NCBI GenBank assembly: GCA_002506755.1 | Contig: DAYD01000021.1 | Coordinates: 45,606 to 109,605 of the forward strand | Source: Euryarchaeota archaeon UBA462 | Lineage (GTDB): Archaea > Thermoplasmatota > Poseidoniia > Poseidoniales > Thalassarchaeaceae | DNA: 64,000 nucleotides | Direction of reading: 5' to 3' | In this document: positions 61,558-64,000 of the stretch, one piece after another | How positions within the stretch are numbered: the first letter of the stretch is position 1 | Layout: each line of letters starts with the position of its first letter | Translations under genes and position numbers: made by a program | The notes under the pieces: model-generated | What the model was told of the DNA's origin: nothing | The model's database searches: none | Seen by the model: the letters and a program-made list of their open reading frames with translations, nothing else

Positions 61558-61831
61558 AGGAGTTCCGAAAGCAATTTCAAAGATGGCGAAGAGTCCAGCA
61601 TTGGAAATAACCCTCAGAATTGGAAAAGACGGAATTAGTGAACCATTTCTGTCTGAGCTAGTTGACCAGCTTAAAAGAAGGGATCTTGTCAAACTCAAGG
61701 CGAATAAGAGCATATCGTCGAATAGAAAAAATAGGCAGCAGATGTTCTCTGAAATTTCCGAAAGAGTCGGATCGACAATAGTCTTCCAGAGGGGAAATGT
61801 TGCAGTTTTCTGGAGGACTAGTCTCCAGTAG
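61550..61831 (+). CDS. YhbY-like CRM-domain RNA-binding protein
   Basis: A 93-aa CRM domain: EITLRIGKDGISEPFLSELVDQLKRRDLVKLKAN matches the YhbY family strand-helix-strand with its IGK-x-G loop, and the end reads VFQRGNVAVFWR. CRM proteins bind pre-ribosomal or intron RNA. ATG 61550 lies after GGAGGTGA and overlaps the rnp4 stop, implying coupled translation. Confidence 0.88.
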   Translation: MSKGVPKAISKMAKSPALEITLRIGKDGISEPFLSELVDQLKRRDLVKLKANKSISSNRKNRQQMFSEISERVGSTIVFQRGNVAVFWRTSLQ

Positions 61832-61863
61832 TCTTCATATGCACCTAATCGAAGGAGTGACCA

Positions 61864-63471
61864 ATGAAGATTGCCCCGAGTGCCATTCGCCCAGCGGCGG
61901 TGCTGACTTTTTGTTTACTTTTTCTGACTCTATTGCTTCCCTCTGCTCTAGCAGCATCATCATCCTCTGGGGTCTGGGAGCCGCCCAGTATGCCAAGCTG
62001 GGCGGTGCCAGCTTCCTTCGCTATCCTCATTGGGGTCTACACCCTAATCATCTTTGAGGCAATGCATAGAGCATTGGCAGCAGCCATTGGAGGAATTGCG
62101 GCGGTTGTGACATTACATGTCATCGGCGACGGTCCGGATTTGGGTACAATAGTCACTTGGATCGATGAGGAAACAATAGGCTTGCTAATCGGCATGATGG
62201 TAATCGTGGATATTCTCGGAAAGACGGGTATTTTCGAATGGGCAGCAGTTCAAGCATATGCGCTTAGCGGAGGGTCAATATGGAGGTTAACTGTTATCCT
62301 TTGTACAATAACAGCAGTATTCTCAGCATTTTTGGATAATGTCACAACAATTTTGCTAATTGTTCCGGTGACTATACAAATTGCCAAAGTCCTAGATCTT
62401 GAACCAATTCCATTGATTATTGCAGAAGTCATGTTCTCTAATATCGGTGGTGCCGCAACCCAAATTGGAGACCCGCCGAATATTATAATCGGTGCACAGT
62501 TGTCCACACAAGCTCTGTCCGGAACTGCTTTGGATGGACAGGGAATCACGTTTGTGGATTTCATCATACACGTTGGACCAGCAGTTGTGATTTGCATGGC
62601 TCCTTCGTTTTGGCTACTAAATCGGCTGGAATCCTCTGGGCTATCTGGAGAGAAACACAAAAACATCGATTTACTGAGGCTGAGATATGGTATCAAGGAT
62701 GTCCAACTCTTGAAAAAATCCGGAGCAATACTTGCATTGGTTATCTTGGCCTTCTTTGCGCACTCCTCTTTTCATCATGATCTCCTGACTGTTGCAACCA
62801 TTGCTCTTGGGGGAGCGGTGCTAATGCTATTGGTAACCTCGCCACACCATGTAGAAGAGCAGTTAGACGCCGTAGAGTGGACTACAATAATCTTCTTTGC
62901 CGGGCTTTTCATTATGATTCACGGATTGGAAAATATGGGCATGATAGATACCATAGCTGATGGAATTTCTGACACAATTAAAGGTGCATCTGAACAAAAC
63001 AGACTTATGATTTCAGTCCTACTACTACTATGGGTATCCGCTATTGCATCCGCTTTTATTGACAACATTCCTTACACGGCGACTATGGTTCCGGTGGTAA
63101 TCAAACTAGCTGAAGATCCAGAATTGGGATTAGATCTAGCGCCTCTAGCATGGGCCTTGGCACTCGGTGCGTGCCTAGGTGGAAATGGAACCATTATTGG
63201 GGCCTCAGCCAATGTTGTAGCTGCCGGATTAGCCGAGGAATCAGGTCATGACATTTCATTCAACAGGTTCTTCAAAACTGGTTATCCAATAATGCTTCTC
63301 AGCGTCGCTCTTGCTACTATTTATTGTATAGTGAGGTACGCAATAGAATGGTCTAACCAAATAATACCAGCTACAATAATTCTAGCCATGATGATTGCCT
63401 CGCTCTCATTGACACCAATGATCTATGGCCCTCCTCCCAGAAAGTCATCTATAAACTACGAAGTAGAGTGA
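61864..63471 (+). CDS. NhaD/ArsB-superfamily ion transporter
   Basis: A 535-aa membrane protein with a signal-like first helix and about 11-12 membrane segments. Pairs of motifs typical of the ion-transporter superfamily are visible: FLDNVTTILLIVP and FIDNIPYTATMVP, each with the Asp-Asn of the ion site, and GGAATQIGDPPNIIIG and GGNGTIIGASANVVAAG in the re-entrant hairpins. NhaD-type Na+/H+ antiport is the best match, giving sodium and pH balance in a marine cell; arsenite or dicarboxylate transport cannot be excluded. ATG 61864. Confidence 0.85.
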   Translation: MKIAPSAIRPAAVLTFCLLFLTLLLPSALAASSSSGVWEPPSMPSWAVPASFAILIGVYTLIIFEAMHRALAAAIGGIAAVVTLHVIGDGPDLGTIVTWIDEETIGLLIGMMVIVDILGKTGIFEWAAVQAYALSGGSIWRLTVILCTITAVFSAFLDNVTTILLIVPVTIQIAKVLDLEPIPLIIAEVMFSNIGGAATQIGDPPNIIIGAQLSTQALSGTALDGQGITFVDFIIHVGPAVVICMAPSFWLLNRLESSGLSGEKHKNIDLLRLRYGIKDVQLLKKSGAILALVILAFFAHSSFHHDLLTVATIALGGAVLMLLVTSPHHVEEQLDAVEWTTIIFFAGLFIMIHGLENMGMIDTIADGISDTIKGASEQNRLMISVLLLLWVSAIASAFIDNIPYTATMVPVVIKLAEDPELGLDLAPLAWALALGACLGGNGTIIGASANVVAAGLAEESGHDISFNRFFKTGYPIMLLSVALATIYCIVRYAIEWSNQIIPATIILAMMIASLSLTPMIYGPPPRKSSINYEVE

Positions 63472-63475
63472 AAAA

Positions 63476-63697
63476 ATGGGTGAAGAAAATACGTTCACTT
63501 GCTCAATATGTGGATTATCAAGCAACCAGATGGGCCCCTGTCCGGCTTGTGGTAGCGAAATTCAGAATCCCAATAGCAACATTATGGGGGCAGATTCAAA
63601 TCAATCAATCGTTCTTGATTACGGAATCAATTTTTCTCCTAAAGTCGTAAGACTTGAAAACATCCTTTATGGGTTAGATTATGCACCTGAAAATTAA
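63476..63697 (+). CDS. Small zinc-ribbon protein
   Basis: A 73-aa protein four bases after the transporter, with the zinc ribbon C9-x2-C12...C22-x2-C25 (CSICGLSSNQMGPCPACG) and a hydrophobic-acidic tail. No family recognised; possibly a domain adaptor. Last gene of the adk run. Confidence 0.65.
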   Translation: MGEENTFTCSICGLSSNQMGPCPACGSEIQNPNSNIMGADSNQSIVLDYGINFSPKVVRLENILYGLDYAPEN

Positions 63698-63931
63698 GAA
63701 AAATGAATACTAATTTCACTATTTACAACAGGATTCAACTACTGCCCCTCCCGTGTTATTCAAATACCATAGGTTGGTCGCAAGCCTGCTTTGTGCGCTC
63801 TAGTAGACTGTCTATTAGGGTAAGTGGTTGAGGTCGCTTCGCCCTGCGGGGAGACGGAGTGGCCTGAGAAACCAGAATTGATATGCCTGGACACCAGAGG
63901 CCTCACATTAGTGAGTACAAAAAAGAAATCA
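63698..63931 (+). promoter_or_regulatory. Upstream/leader region of 23S rRNA
   Basis: This 234-base gap has no ORF, no 16S sequence and no tRNA. A TATA-like TTCAAATA lies at 63759-63766, with a GC-rich stretch (GTCGCTTCGCCCTGCGGGG) and paired CCTGG.../CCAG... and CTCACATTAGTGAG segments nearer the 23S start, plausible as the processing helix. Promoter assignment is tentative. Confidence 0.35.
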
Positions 63932-64000
63932 TGATGCTACAACCCGATTGGGGGATGGCTCGGCTCGAGAGCCGAAGAAGGTCGTGACAAGCTGCGATAA
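63932..64000 (+). rRNA. 23S ribosomal RNA, 5' end (truncated by window edge)
   Basis: The stretch GGATGGCTCGGCTC (63953-63966) and then GAAG, CGTGACAAGCTGCGATAA is the conserved 5' end of archaeal 23S rRNA. Placing GCTAC at 63936-63940 as in haloarchaeal 23S sets the mature 5' end near 63932; this comes from memory of the pattern, so a few bases either way is possible. No 16S lies immediately before it, unlike the usual 16S-23S order. Confidence 0.88.

Noticed and set aside
63698..63931. Possible tRNA-Ala between the last gene and 23S
   Set aside because: No cloverleaf, T-loop GTTC or acceptor stem could be paired.

Overview
This 64 kb window looks like a chromosomal piece of a marine, streamlined euryarchaeon of the Thermoplasmatota. 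Marine Group II (Poseidoniales) is the best guess, with MGIII or a close relative as the alternative. The archaeal evidence is a CDP-archaeol synthase, archaeosine synthase (ArcS), archaeal-type S15, RNase P subunit Rnp4, a UPF0201 protein, type II GAPDH, archaeal GluRS and PheT, an STT3/AglB oligosaccharyltransferase, an XPD-type Fe-S helicase and a 23S rRNA gene with an archaeal 5' end. The group assignment is an inference from the gene set, the very compact gene spacing, the many giant surface proteins with Asp-rich calcium-type repeats, and a 23S gene with no 16S just upstream. No mobile element, CRISPR array, tRNA or clear pseudogene was found.

Layout. 1-588: end of a DUF4129 membrane protein. 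589-6692 (minus): a ribbon-helix-helix regulator, a doubtful small ORF, a large PEP-synthase-like protein with receiver-like N-terminal domains, an XPD-like helicase and a small unknown. 6693-6841: divergent control region with a repeated AATTACAAT operator. 6842-9612 (plus): HD phosphohydrolase and a bacterial-looking glutamate dehydrogenase. 9607-11622 (minus): a secreted serine hydrolase embedded in a surface protein. 11659-13728 (plus): carS and purD. 13837-31757 (plus): an accessory surface block of a 3229-residue AglB fusion, a membrane-anchored subtilase, a 1426-residue parallel beta-helix protein and a winged-helix/NTPase/TPR regulator. 31758-32564 (minus): an MBL-fold hydrolase. 32735-38965 (plus): a 1901-residue secreted Asp-rich repeat protein and a small unknown. 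38962-45472: small membrane protein, UPF0201, zinc-ribbon membrane protein, dnaJ, signal/TM protein, arcS and rps15. 45512-54546: a protein of unknown function after rps15, a zinc-ribbon membrane protein, gltX, rnhB, a small protein, pheT and a GXGXG protein. 54675-63697 (plus): GAPDH, a giant subtilase, adk, rnp4, a CRM-domain protein, an NhaD/ArsB-type transporter and a zinc-ribbon protein. About 63932-64000: start of 23S rRNA.

How the parts fit. Housekeeping translation, RNA and nucleotide genes alternate with very large exported proteins. The exported set (AglB fusion, two S8 proteases, beta-helix protein, Asp-rich repeat protein, hydrolase, two signal/TM proteins) suggests a heavily glycosylated, proteolytically active cell surface. 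The strongest candidate for something new is the AglB fusion: about ten extra N-terminal membrane helices, a complete STT3 core, and roughly 1800 residues of repetitive, sequon-rich ectodomain ending in a further membrane anchor, all in one reading frame and closely followed by a protease and a beta-helix protein. Convergent genes are packed so tightly that six of seven pairs have abutting or overlapping stop codons, or stop codons one base apart.
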